A stretch of 46,013 bases of DNA from NCBI GenBank assembly GCA_026394155.1, contig JAPKYT010000053.1:1-46013 (forward strand). Reading direction: 5' to 3'. Each line of letters begins with the position of its first letter. Positions within the stretch are counted from its first letter, which is position 1. This DNA is from a bacterium. Its GTDB lineage: Bacteria > Electryoneota > RPQS01. Positions 8,414-16,242 of this stretch are shown here, in pieces. The position numbers were made by a program, and so were the translations under genes. The notes beneath the pieces were generated by a model. It was given only the letters and a program-made list of their open reading frames with translations, was not told the DNA's origin and searched no databases.

Positions 8414-8455
8414 GCGGGGCTCTTCCGGAGTCCCGCCTGTTCGCTCTTTCATTTT
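8414..8455 (+). terminator. Probable intrinsic terminator after rplS
   Basis: GCGGGGCTC (8414-8422) pairs with GAGTCCCGC (8428-8436) with one G-T wobble and a five-base loop. A T-rich stretch follows (tgttcgctctttcatttt), though the T run is interrupted. The position, between the ribosomal block and the cobalamin riboswitch, fits a transcription end. A partial attenuator is an alternative. Confidence 0.6.
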
Positions 8456-8460
8456 CACCC

Positions 8461-8602
8461 GCGGTTGGTGTCCGCTTCGGGCGGAAGAATAGGGAAGACG
8501 GTGAAAGTCCGTCGCTGAGCCGCAACTGTGACGCACGGGCCGCGTGGCCTGTTGCCCAGCCAGGAGACCTGCCAGCCGTGCATTAGCCCTTCGGACGTAA
8601 GG
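8461..8602 (+). promoter_or_regulatory. Cobalamin (adenosylcobalamin-type) riboswitch aptamer
   Basis: The conserved core is unmistakable: AATAGGGAA, ACGGTGAAAGTCCG, GCTGAGCCGCAACTGTGAC, then the B12 box GCCAGGAGACCTGCC near 8559-8573. A short hairpin follows (CCTT 8588-8591 with AAGG 8599-8602). The aptamer sits directly upstream of an ECF S component and two TonB-receptor-type genes, so bound cobalamin is expected to switch that operon off. The exact 5' limit (P1/P2) is uncertain by about 15 bases. Confidence 0.96.
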
Positions 8603-8614
8603 TTCAGGTGGAGG

Positions 8615-8634
8615 CTCTCCGCGTGGGCGGAGAG
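8615..8634 (+). promoter_or_regulatory. RBS-sequestering hairpin (riboswitch expression platform)
   Basis: CTCTCCGC (8615-8622) is perfectly complementary to GCGGAGAG (8627-8634), leaving a GTGG loop. The right arm contains the Shine-Dalgarno GGAGAG, which is spaced 6 bases from ATG 8641. A hairpin over the ribosome binding site directly after a cobalamin aptamer indicates translational control. The anti-sequestering partner was not worked out. Confidence 0.8.
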
Positions 8635-8640
8635 ATGGCC

Positions 8641-9198
8641 ATGAGTCTCGAAACCCGGCTCGGGCGGTCGCCGCTTCTGCTCACGCGCATGGCGGCCTTC
8701 GTGGCGGTGGGAATCGCGCTGGGTCTTGCTCTGGCGGCCATTCCCAACGTCGAGCTTGTTACCGCCGTCAGTTTCATGTCCGGTTTTCTGCTGGGGGCGC
8801 GCGCGGGCGTTGTCACCGGCGGGCTCATCGAGGCTCTGTTCGCCGGTTTCCACCCGCTGGGCAGTTCACTGGGTCTTGTCCTGATTGCGCAAATGGCCGG
8901 CATGGCACTCGCCGGACTTCTCGGAGGAGTGGCGGCGCGCGTTACGGGTCCGTCCCGCCGGGGAATCCGCTACGCCGCCAGCATCGTTCTGGCCGGTGCT
9001 GTGGCCACCATCGTTTTCGACGCTCTCACCAACCTGGCCTTTCCCGTGATGGCCGGGTTTTCTCGCTCTCAGACTTTGGTCACATTGGCCGCCGGTGTTC
9101 CCTTCGCGGCTATCCATCTGTTTTCCAATCTGCTTATCTTCGGTGTCATTGTCCGTCCTTTGATCCCCCGGCTCGAAAGAGTGTGGCTCGCCTCGTGA
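8641..9198 (+). CDS. ECF transporter S component, probably for cobalamin or a precursor
   Basis: Small integral membrane protein (185 aa) with about six hydrophobic segments, in the size and layout of ECF-transporter substrate-binding (S) subunits. The segment PNVELVTAVSFMSGFLLGARAGVVTGGLIEALFAG, with its Gly-rich helices, is characteristic. Start ATG 8641 is chosen over ATG 8635 and GTG 8608 because only it has well-spaced GGAGAG. The riboswitch upstream and the TonB receptors downstream imply cobalamin as substrate; this is inference. It would need the shared EcfA/EcfT module; an EcfT-like gene begins at the right edge of the window. Its stop overlaps the next start (GTGA). Confidence 0.82.
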   Translation: MSLETRLGRSPLLLTRMAAFVAVGIALGLALAAIPNVELVTAVSFMSGFLLGARAGVVTGGLIEALFAGFHPLGSSLGLVLIAQMAGMALAGLLGGVAARVTGPSRRGIRYAASIVLAGAVATIVFDALTNLAFPVMAGFSRSQTLVTLAAGVPFAAIHLFSNLLIFGVIVRPLIPRLERVWLAS

Positions 9199-10985
9199 AA
9201 CGGATCATCCTCGTTGCCCTTCTTTGCCTTCTGCCCGTGTCGGTTGCCTTGGCCCAAGGACCGGTCTTTCAGCAGACCGATCTGTGGGCCCTTCCCTACG
9301 AAGACTTGAGTGATCTTCTGCGGCGCTATCCGGGAATGTACCCTCTCGACTACGGAACACTGGGTGCGCCCATGGCCTTCCGGCCGTGGAATCTTCATCC
9401 GTGGGAACTTCGAGTTGAGCGGGATGGAATCCCGCAGAATCGCCGCTTCGACGGTTTGTACGAACCCAATCTGCAACCGGCAGGCGAACTGGAGACCATC
9501 CGCTATGACTTTCTATCGGGCGGCGCGGCGGGATTATTCTCGCTGACCACCCGCACGCTGAAAGCCGACACGCCGTACACCGAGTTCCAAATCCGCGAGG
9601 GTTACTACGGCTACGGAACTGTGGACTTCGCCCACGGCCAAAGGCTGCATCGTTCGCTCACCCTTGAGATGACCGGCCGCCTCGGATGGTACGACGGCAT
9701 GCGCACACCGAGCGCATCGCGCGCGACCAGAGTGCGCGGCCGAGTGGGCATGGATCTCGGCCGGCGGTGGCGCGCTCAGGCGACGTATTCGGGTTCGAAT
9801 GTGAAAACCCAGTTTCTCCTGAACCCGCGCCACGATTATGTGCCGTCCCGTGTGGAAGGCATTCTCGAGGTTTTCGAGAAGGACTCGCTGCGCACGGTCT
9901 GGAGTCCGTCTCTCACCATCTACTCGCGTGAGGACCGTGAAACGTGGGGTTCTCCTTGGCGTGCGCGCGAACTCAACTCCGGTCTAATGGCCGAGGTGCA
10001 TGCGCAGCTCGCCCGGCAGCATTTCACATTCCGTCACTTTGACTCATGGACGGAAATCAACTTCCCGGGCATGACCCGGCGCAGCGAGTTGGCAATGGGT
10101 TTGACGGCGCGCGACTCGTTGGCGTTGAGCGTCGTCGCTCTGGATCTCCGCGCGGGAATTCGCCGCGAGTCGGGCTGGTCACCCGGCGGCGAAAGTGATC
10201 AGCGATGGCTGGCGGATTTTTCAGCGCGCGCTGAAACGCAGTCCTGGCGGAACGTTCGCGTGCGCGCGGGAGGAAGCTACTCCGAAAGCGCCGTTCCCAT
10301 CGGGTGGTGGAGAGGCGAATACCGTTTGGCGGACAGGCCTCTGGTCATCGCGCCGGAGATGACAAATCTGACGCTTGATTACGCGGGTTCTCATCAGGGC
10401 GGTCCGCCGGTGGATCGTTACCTCGGTTCCGAGTTCGGATTGCGCTGGTCACGCGGGCAGGCACTCTGCGATCTGGCCGTGTTGACCATCGCCCGTCCCG
10501 GCGACTTTTCCAGCCGTTTCGTGGTCGGCGATACGGCCGTCCGCCTGATCCACGAACGCGATCCGAACCAAGAGACACAGGTGGGCGTCGCGGCTGACGC
10601 GGTGATTCCGCTGTGGTACGGCCTGCGGATTGAATCATGGTGGTTCCGGCAGGCCAACAGTTCGGACGTGGGCGAATCCAGCGACGCGCGGGGGTGGAGC
10701 CGTTTGTACTTCGAGCGAGCCTTCTTCAAATCACCGCTGACCATTCGCAGCCACCTCAGCTATGAGTACCTTGGTAGGCGCTGGGCGTTCTCCGACGGCT
10801 TCCCGGCAGGAGTCTCCATCGGGCCAAGCCATTTGTTCGGCTTTCGCGTCTCGGCCACCGTGCGCGGCGTGACCCTCATCTGGGGGACAGAAAACGTGCT
10901 CAAGGAGCGTTACTCGTTCATGCCCGGCTATTGCATGATCGCCAAAGAGGAGTACTTGGCGTTCATCTGGAGACTTTGGCTGTGA
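9195..10985 (+). CDS. TonB-receptor-like outer-membrane barrel in the cobalamin operon
   Basis: 596 aa, with signal peptide VKRIILVALLCLLPVSVALA ahead of Gln. Residues about 30-120 look like a shortened receptor plug: DLLRRYPGMYPLDYG, WELRVERDGIPQNRRFDG, and a GGAAGLFSLTTRT ending that matches the usual plug-barrel junction. The remainder is rich in alternating aromatic strands (GYYGYGTVDF, AQATYSGSNV) and ends in WRLWL, as expected for a beta-barrel. The N-terminal carboxypeptidase-like domain and an obvious TonB box are missing. GTG 9195 overlaps the previous stop. It may be an accessory channel or a second receptor; family placement by sequence alone is tentative. Confidence 0.7.
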   Translation: MKRIILVALLCLLPVSVALAQGPVFQQTDLWALPYEDLSDLLRRYPGMYPLDYGTLGAPMAFRPWNLHPWELRVERDGIPQNRRFDGLYEPNLQPAGELETIRYDFLSGGAAGLFSLTTRTLKADTPYTEFQIREGYYGYGTVDFAHGQRLHRSLTLEMTGRLGWYDGMRTPSASRATRVRGRVGMDLGRRWRAQATYSGSNVKTQFLLNPRHDYVPSRVEGILEVFEKDSLRTVWSPSLTIYSREDRETWGSPWRARELNSGLMAEVHAQLARQHFTFRHFDSWTEINFPGMTRRSELAMGLTARDSLALSVVALDLRAGIRRESGWSPGGESDQRWLADFSARAETQSWRNVRVRAGGSYSESAVPIGWWRGEYRLADRPLVIAPEMTNLTLDYAGSHQGGPPVDRYLGSEFGLRWSRGQALCDLAVLTIARPGDFSSRFVVGDTAVRLIHERDPNQETQVGVAADAVIPLWYGLRIESWWFRQANSSDVGESSDARGWSRLYFERAFFKSPLTIRSHLSYEYLGRRWAFSDGFPAGVSIGPSHLFGFRVSATVRGVTLIWGTENVLKERYSFMPGYCMIAKEEYLAFIWRLWL

Positions 10986-13114
10986 TCGTGCTGCTGCTGA
11001 TTCTGACAGCCATTTGCGGCGAAGCGTTGGCACAGGCCGGAGCCGGCATCGAAGTGCGATGCACGCCGGCGACGGCGGTGGCAACTCTGTGGCCCGGCAA
11101 TCAAACGCAGCGCACCGATGCCGGGGGCCGCATTGTATTCGACGGTCTGGCGGCGGGAACATACCGGCTGGAGATCTGTGCCGCCGGATTTGCCGTGCAG
11201 GATAGCACGCTTCAAGTAGCCCACGGTGAGCGGGTCTCTTTGGTCATCATTCTCGAGCCTCTGGCGGTAACGCTGCCCGAAATCACCGTGGAGAGCGCGC
11301 GCGACCGCGAATCCCGCCGTTCCTTCAGCCGCCGTGAGATCGAGGCCAGTGCGGCGCGCAGCCTGCCCGATTTTCTGAAGGATGCCGCCGGACTCGACCT
11401 GCGGAGTGACGGCACGGCGGGAGGAGTTCAGACTCTGCGCATCGGTGGCTCTCAGCCCGAGCACGTTCTCGTGTTAGTGGATGGCCGCCGGCTTCAGAAC
11501 GTGGGCTCGGGCGAAGCGGACTTGTCCGCAGTTCCTCTCGAGTGGGTCGAATCTGTCGAAGTCACGCGGGGTGGAAGCCCCGAATTCGGGGGTGAAGCCA
11601 TCGGCGGAATTCTCCGCATCACCACGCGCAAAGGCGAGCAGAGCGACTTGGCCGCCGACGTGGAGTACCGCCCAACCTGCACGCGGGCAACTTGCTCGCG
11701 CTCCGACCATTTCGGCTCCGTGTTTGTTTTCTTGTCTCTCACACGAACGCAAGGGCCCGGTGACTTCAAGTATACTATCACCGAAGATGATGGAACTGGC
11801 CCATTTACGGTCAATTTGGACAGCAGCTTCCGGCGTGCGAATGCCGACATAACGCGCGACCAAATGCTGGCCAAAATCCGTTCTCCCATTCACGGTGCCG
11901 GTATGCTCGAGATCAGCGGCGCTCTCGACCGAGCTAACCGCGGCATGCCCGGCTATTTGGCACCGCAGCTCACGCCTCTCGCTCGCCAGAACATGCGGCA
12001 GGAAGCCTTCAACGCCAGGCTGGTGCACGACCGGAAATCGTTGTCGCTGGAGGCACGAGCGTCCTACCAGCGGGATCGCCGCGAATATGTAGACTCCGAC
12101 CCGCTGGCTCTGGTGCACGAGAGCCGGGAATCGAGCGATCAATGGGACATCGAGAGTCGCGCGAGCTTCGTCCGCGGAAAGAGCGCGCTCTCCGGCGGCG
12201 CGCAAGTCGGCCGCGAAACCTTGTTCAGCGAATCTATCGCCCATAGCGGCGCCGCGCGGAATCGCACGGCAGCATGGACTCGTCTGCGCTGGAGCGCGCT
12301 CTCTGACCGTAGCACCCGCCTATCCCTCGCGGCTTGTCCCGCTCTGCGATGGGAACGGTATGATAACGAACAGGTGCTCTTGCCCAGCGCGACGCTCGCG
12401 CTTGAATCGGCCCGGCGCGTCCACATCGGTGCGGAAGCCACCTGGGGACGCTCCTATCACGCGCCTTCGCTGTATTCTCTCTTTTGGCTTGACGATCAGG
12501 TGGCGCAGGGCAACCCGGATCTTCGTCCCGAGCTTTCGCAGGAACTCACCGGCAGTCTCCACGCCCAGAGTTCATCGGCGAATCCGAGCCGCGCCGAGCT
12601 GTGCGTTTCTGATCAGCGTGTCGAGGACCTCATCATCTGGCGGCGGACGTTCGACAACCGCTGGAAACCGTTCAACCTCAAGCAAGCGCACATCCGGACG
12701 CTCGACCTGTCTGCCGAGCAGGCACTATGGAAAGAGCAGGTGAAGGTCTCCGGCGGCGCAAACTGGACGGAAGCGCGCGATGCCACCGATGACCGCAACA
12801 CGGGCGGCAAGTACCTCACGTTTCGCGCACCGCGGTCCCAGCGGCTCGGCGTCGAGCTTCGCGCGCGCGGCTTCGATCTGCTGACCCGCATGCGCTGGGT
12901 GTCGGCGCGCCCGGTTTTGGAGACCAATTCCAAGTGGCTTCAGGCCTACCGAATCTTGGATCTTCGACTCTCCTATGCGCTGCACACGAAAGGGGCGCAG
13001 ATCGAGCCCGCCATCGGCGTGGACAACGCGCTCGATGAGGATTATCGCTTGATTCGCTTCGCTCCCATGCCGAAGCGGGAGTGGTTCATCGCCGTCCGAA
13101 TCGTGCAAGTGTAA
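10982..13114 (+). CDS. TonB-dependent receptor, BtuB-like
   Basis: 710 aa outer-membrane receptor. Signal peptide IVLLLILTAICGEALAQ is followed by a carboxypeptidase-regulatory-like domain (about 25-95, with AGGRIVFDGLAAGTYRLEI). A TonB-box-like PEITVESA comes next, then the plug (about 120-215: LPDFLKDAAGLDLRSDG, VLVLVDGRRLQ, VESVEVTRGG, GEAIGGILRITTR). The barrel ends in FIAVRIVQV. The start is GTG 10982 (GTGA overlap, GGAGA 8 bases upstream) rather than ATG 10931, which would spoil the signal peptide. The cobalamin riboswitch upstream makes it the likely outer-membrane cobalamin transporter. It could carry another corrinoid, but unrelated cargo is unlikely. Confidence 0.9.
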   Translation: MIVLLLILTAICGEALAQAGAGIEVRCTPATAVATLWPGNQTQRTDAGGRIVFDGLAAGTYRLEICAAGFAVQDSTLQVAHGERVSLVIILEPLAVTLPEITVESARDRESRRSFSRREIEASAARSLPDFLKDAAGLDLRSDGTAGGVQTLRIGGSQPEHVLVLVDGRRLQNVGSGEADLSAVPLEWVESVEVTRGGSPEFGGEAIGGILRITTRKGEQSDLAADVEYRPTCTRATCSRSDHFGSVFVFLSLTRTQGPGDFKYTITEDDGTGPFTVNLDSSFRRANADITRDQMLAKIRSPIHGAGMLEISGALDRANRGMPGYLAPQLTPLARQNMRQEAFNARLVHDRKSLSLEARASYQRDRREYVDSDPLALVHESRESSDQWDIESRASFVRGKSALSGGAQVGRETLFSESIAHSGAARNRTAAWTRLRWSALSDRSTRLSLAACPALRWERYDNEQVLLPSATLALESARRVHIGAEATWGRSYHAPSLYSLFWLDDQVAQGNPDLRPELSQELTGSLHAQSSSANPSRAELCVSDQRVEDLIIWRRTFDNRWKPFNLKQAHIRTLDLSAEQALWKEQVKVSGGANWTEARDATDDRNTGGKYLTFRAPRSQRLGVELRARGFDLLTRMRWVSARPVLETNSKWLQAYRILDLRLSYALHTKGAQIEPAIGVDNALDEDYRLIRFAPMPKREWFIAVRIVQV

Positions 13115-13125
13115 GGAGTGATGAG

Positions 13126-14403
13126 TTGCTCTGGCGTTTCATGGTCATGCTGTTGCTGATTGCCGTCCGGTGCCGGGCGGACACGCGCCTCTACGTGGTT
13201 CAGTACAATGACGAGTCGCTGGGACGGATTCATCCGGCGAGCGGCGCCGTCAATGCCCACGTGCTGGACTTGGGTTACGGCTGCAATGAGATTGTCGCTC
13301 ACGGATCGCGGCTTTATGTGACCAATTCGCTCATCAACACCGTGCAGGAAATAGATGCCGAGAATCAAGTCACCCTGCGCGACATTCCCACCGCGGGCGG
13401 TGTCAATCCGTACTCTCTCGCGGCGCTGAATAACGACACTCTGGCCGTGACGAACTTCGTCACCAACAACGTGCTGCTCCTGCGCATCTCGGACGGGCAG
13501 ATCGTGGGCAGCCTACCTGTGGGGCTTGCACCCGAAGGGATTCTTGCCCACGGAGACCGGCTGTACGTGTGTCTCACTCGCTACTCGGCTCAGGGCTATG
13601 GGCCGGGGCGTGTAATGATCTACGACCGTAGCACGCTGACGCTCGTAGATAGTCTGTCGGTCGGCGTGAACCCGCAGTTCGCAGCCGTGGATGACCGCGG
13701 CCGCTTGCACGTCGTGTGCACCGGCAACTACACGAACATACCGGGGGAAATCCACGTCTTCGACTTAACAAGCCGGGAGAGTGCAAGCGTGGTGCCGGTG
13801 GGCGGCGCGCCCAGCGCTGTCAGCTTCGGCGGGGAATGGGCCTTCGCCGCAGCAGGCGGCTGGGCGGGAACAGGTCAGGTGTTCCGCTACCGGCTCAGCG
13901 ATCTGGCCGTCGTGAATGGCGCAGACAATCCCATCCAAACCGGCCTCGGCGCGACCGATGTGGTCGCCATGCCCGATGGATCATTTTTCGTGAGCTGCGC
14001 CTTGGCCGATACGGTCGAGCATCGCTCCGCCGAAGGGGCGCTCCTCGCGTCCTACGCGATGGGTGCCGGTCCGGGCTGCATGGTACTGTATGAGTCGGCA
14101 TCCGCGTCTCCGCCCGGCCGCATCTCTCCCGCAGGCTCCGCCTATCTTGCAGAGGCGTTTCCCAACCCTTTCAATAGCACTGTTCGGCTGCGCCTGTCCG
14201 CTCCCGCTTCACATGCATCAAACATCATAATTTACAATTGCATAGGTCAGAGAGTTGCTGAGCTGAGGCTGGCGGCTGGAGCGTCAGAAGCTTGGTGGCT
14301 TCCCACAGCAAGCGACGCAAGCTGCTTGTCTACAGGAGCTTATTTTGCCCGATGGGATGGTGATGACGCGAACTCTGCGCTCCGCTTGGTCTTCGTGAAG
14401 TAG
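13126..14403 (+). CDS. Secreted beta-propeller with C-terminal sorting domain, BtuG-like candidate
   Basis: 425 aa. TTG 13126 is chosen: AAGGAG lies 7 bases upstream and it gives signal peptide MLWRFMVMLLLIAVRCRA. Residues about 20-335 hold repeating propeller blades of YncE/NHL type (LYVVQYNDESLGRI, LYVTNSLINTVQEID, LAVTNFVTNNVLLL, LYVCLTRYS). Residues about 340-425 are a type IX-like sorting domain with FPNPFNSTVRL and GAYFARWDG. BtuG of Bacteroides is a beta-propeller that captures cobalamin on top of BtuB, and this gene is directly behind a BtuB-like receptor in a cobalamin-riboswitch operon. Cargo binding is inferred. No lipobox is seen (Cys16 is preceded by AVR), unlike lipoprotein BtuG. 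Confidence 0.8.
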   Translation: MLWRFMVMLLLIAVRCRADTRLYVVQYNDESLGRIHPASGAVNAHVLDLGYGCNEIVAHGSRLYVTNSLINTVQEIDAENQVTLRDIPTAGGVNPYSLAALNNDTLAVTNFVTNNVLLLRISDGQIVGSLPVGLAPEGILAHGDRLYVCLTRYSAQGYGPGRVMIYDRSTLTLVDSLSVGVNPQFAAVDDRGRLHVVCTGNYTNIPGEIHVFDLTSRESASVVPVGGAPSAVSFGGEWAFAAAGGWAGTGQVFRYRLSDLAVVNGADNPIQTGLGATDVVAMPDGSFFVSCALADTVEHRSAEGALLASYAMGAGPGCMVLYESASASPPGRISPAGSAYLAEAFPNPFNSTVRLRLSAPASHASNIIIYNCIGQRVAELRLAAGASEAWWLPTASDASCLSTGAYFARWDGDDANSALRLVFVK

Positions 14404-14409
14404 GGTTTG

Positions 14410-14448
14410 GCAGCCGGCTGAAAGGGCCGATCCGGTTGCTATTTTTGT
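14410..14448 (+). terminator. Intrinsic terminator ending the cobalamin operon
   Basis: GCAGCCGG (14410-14417) pairs with CCGGTTGC (14432-14439) with one G-T wobble and a 14-base loop, followed at once by TATTTTTG. It lies seven bases after the beta-propeller stop. The right arm overlaps the -35 element of the trpS promoter. Confidence 0.75.
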
Positions 14449-14464
14449 GAGAATATTGTATCTT
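14436..14464 (+). promoter_or_regulatory. Sigma70-type promoter for trpS-scpAB
   Basis: TTGCTA (-35, 14436-14441) and TATCTT (-10, 14459-14464) are separated by exactly 17 bases in an otherwise GC-rich region. It would start transcription about 30 bases before trpS. The -35 overlaps the upstream terminator stem. Confidence 0.65.
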
Positions 14465-14499
14465 AAAGTTTCGATTTGAAGAGGAGATGACGCCCCTTT

Positions 14500-15495
14500 A
14501 TGACGCGCAAAAGGCGCCTCTTGTCCGGTATGCGCCCCACCGGGAAGCTCCATTTGGGCAACTACGTGGGCGCGCTGGAAAACTGGATCAAGCTGCAAGA
14601 CGAGTTCGAAAGCTACCATTTCGTGGCCGATTGGCACACGCTGACCACCGATGCGGAACACACACGGATCATCCCCGAGAACACGCGGGAAATGGTCACC
14701 GATTGGCTGGCCGCCGGACTGGATCCGCAAAAGAGTCCGCTTTTCATTCAGTCGCAGATCAAACAGCATGCCGAGCTGCACCTCATCTTCTCCATGCTGA
14801 TCACAACCTCGCGGCTGGAGCGTAACCCCACCCTGAAAGAACAGGCGCGCGACCTTGGCCTCGAAACGCGAATGAGCTACGGCCACCTGGGCTATCCGGT
14901 ATTGCAGGCGGCGGATATTCTCATGTACAAGGGCGAAGTGGTTCCGGTCGGCGAGGATCAGTTGCCGCATATCGAGATGGCCCGCGAAATCGCGCGCCGC
15001 TTTAATCACGTCTATTCTCCCCGGCAGATGGTTTTTCCCGAACCGGAGGGACGGCTCTCGCAGTTTCCCCGCTTACCGGGGCTCGACGGAAATCGCATGT
15101 CGAAGTCGCTGGGCAACACTATCCTGCTGTCCGATCCGCCCGACGAGATCCGCCGGAAAATGCGCACGGCGGTGACGGACCCGCAGAAGATTCGCCGCGG
15201 CGATCCGGGACGGCCTGATGTGTGCCTCGTCTTCACCTACCATAAGCGCTTTACGCCCGACGGCGTGGCCGAGATCCGCTCCGGCTGTGAAAGCGGCGCC
15301 TTGGGTTGCGTGGAGTGCAAGCAGCGTTGCGCCGACAGCGTCATCTCCCACGTGGCACCTGTGCAGGAGCGGCGGCGCCACCTTGAAGAGTATCCGGAAC
15401 AAGTGACCGAAGTTCTGCACGAGGGCAATCAGCGGGCGCGAGCCGTCGCCGCGAAGACGATGGACGAAGTTCACGAGGTGATGGGATTCGGATGA
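14500..15495 (+). CDS. trpS: Tryptophanyl-tRNA synthetase
   Basis: Class I synthetase that charges tRNA-Trp. Seen: SGMRPTGKLHLGNYVGAL (HIGH-type site HLGN), the FVADWHTLTT region, YPVLQAADILMYKGEVVPVGEDQLPHIEMAREIARRFN in separate conserved blocks, and the KMSKS-type NRMSKSLGN. Length 331 aa matches the bacterial family. GAGGAG lies 13 bases upstream of ATG 14500, an unusually long spacing; a nearer ATG (14487) is in the wrong frame. The gene ends in an ATGA overlap with scpA. Confidence 0.96.
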   Translation: MTRKRRLLSGMRPTGKLHLGNYVGALENWIKLQDEFESYHFVADWHTLTTDAEHTRIIPENTREMVTDWLAAGLDPQKSPLFIQSQIKQHAELHLIFSMLITTSRLERNPTLKEQARDLGLETRMSYGHLGYPVLQAADILMYKGEVVPVGEDQLPHIEMAREIARRFNHVYSPRQMVFPEPEGRLSQFPRLPGLDGNRMSKSLGNTILLSDPPDEIRRKMRTAVTDPQKIRRGDPGRPDVCLVFTYHKRFTPDGVAEIRSGCESGALGCVECKQRCADSVISHVAPVQERRRHLEEYPEQVTEVLHEGNQRARAVAAKTMDEVHEVMGFG

Positions 15496-16235
15496 GCGTC
15501 TGGCAAGTCAAACTCCCCTGCTTTGAGGGTCCGCTGGATCTCCTGCTCTTTCTGGTGAGCCGGCAGGAGTACGACATCATGGACCTGCCCATGGCCGAGA
15601 TCACCGAATCGTATCTGGCGGTGATGGACTCCATCGGCGGAGAGAACCTCGAAGACGCGGGCGAATATCTGCTCATGGCGGCCACGCTCTTGGCCATCAA
15701 GGCGAAGATGATGTTGCCGCGTCCCGAGCTTGAAGAGAGCGCGGAGGAGATCGAAGATCCGCGGCGTGAGCTTGCTCAACGGCTGCTTCTCTATCAAAAG
15801 GCCAAGGAAGAAGCGGAGCGTCTGGGCCGCTACGAGAACGTGATGCTCGAACGCTGGGAACTCGGTCGTCCGGCCAAGCCGGCGGCTGCGGAACCCAGCC
15901 CGGAAGAGCTGCTGCTGCCCATGACCTTGTACGATCTGACCCGCGCGCTCGAGGATATACTCGCCCGCCGCGATGACCACGCCGCCCATCAGGTGCATCT
16001 CGACAAGATCAGTCTGGAGCAGCGCATTCAGTGGGTGCTGGATCTGCTGCAACAGCTGGAGCGGTTTGGACTTCTCAAGCTGCTTCAAACGGAGCGCGAA
16101 CGCATGGTGTGGGTGGTGACGATCCTCGCAGTGCTGGAGCTCGCCAAACGGCAGAAGTTGCGTCTGATGCAAAACAAGCAATTTGCCGAAATTCACGTGA
16201 GCCGCGCGACGGTGCCTGAGTTGCAAGCGGCTTGA
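15492..16235 (+). CDS. scpA: Segregation and condensation protein A
   Basis: Kleisin subunit of the SMC-ScpAB condensin that organises and segregates the chromosome. The N-terminal FEGPLDLLLFLVSRQEYDIMDLPMAEITESYL is the family signature, followed by LLMAATLLAIKAKMMLP. The C-terminal winged helix includes MVWVVTILAVLELAKRQKLRLMQ and FAEIHVSR. It is 247 aa, starts in a 4-base overlap with trpS and is followed 7 bases later by scpB. Confidence 0.95.
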   Translation: MSVWQVKLPCFEGPLDLLLFLVSRQEYDIMDLPMAEITESYLAVMDSIGGENLEDAGEYLLMAATLLAIKAKMMLPRPELEESAEEIEDPRRELAQRLLLYQKAKEEAERLGRYENVMLERWELGRPAKPAAAEPSPEELLLPMTLYDLTRALEDILARRDDHAAHQVHLDKISLEQRIQWVLDLLQQLERFGLLKLLQTERERMVWVVTILAVLELAKRQKLRLMQNKQFAEIHVSRATVPELQAA

Positions 16236-16242
16236 TGGTCTC

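Noticed and set aside
13121-13160. ATG 13121 as start after the TonB receptor
   Set aside because: In that frame a stop follows after 12 codons. TTG 13126, with AAGGAG at 7 bases, gives a proper signal peptide.
14487-14825. ATG 14487 immediately after GAGGAG
   Set aside because: Frame is a shadow of trpS and the ribosome site would have no spacing; trpS ATG 14500 carries the full enzyme.
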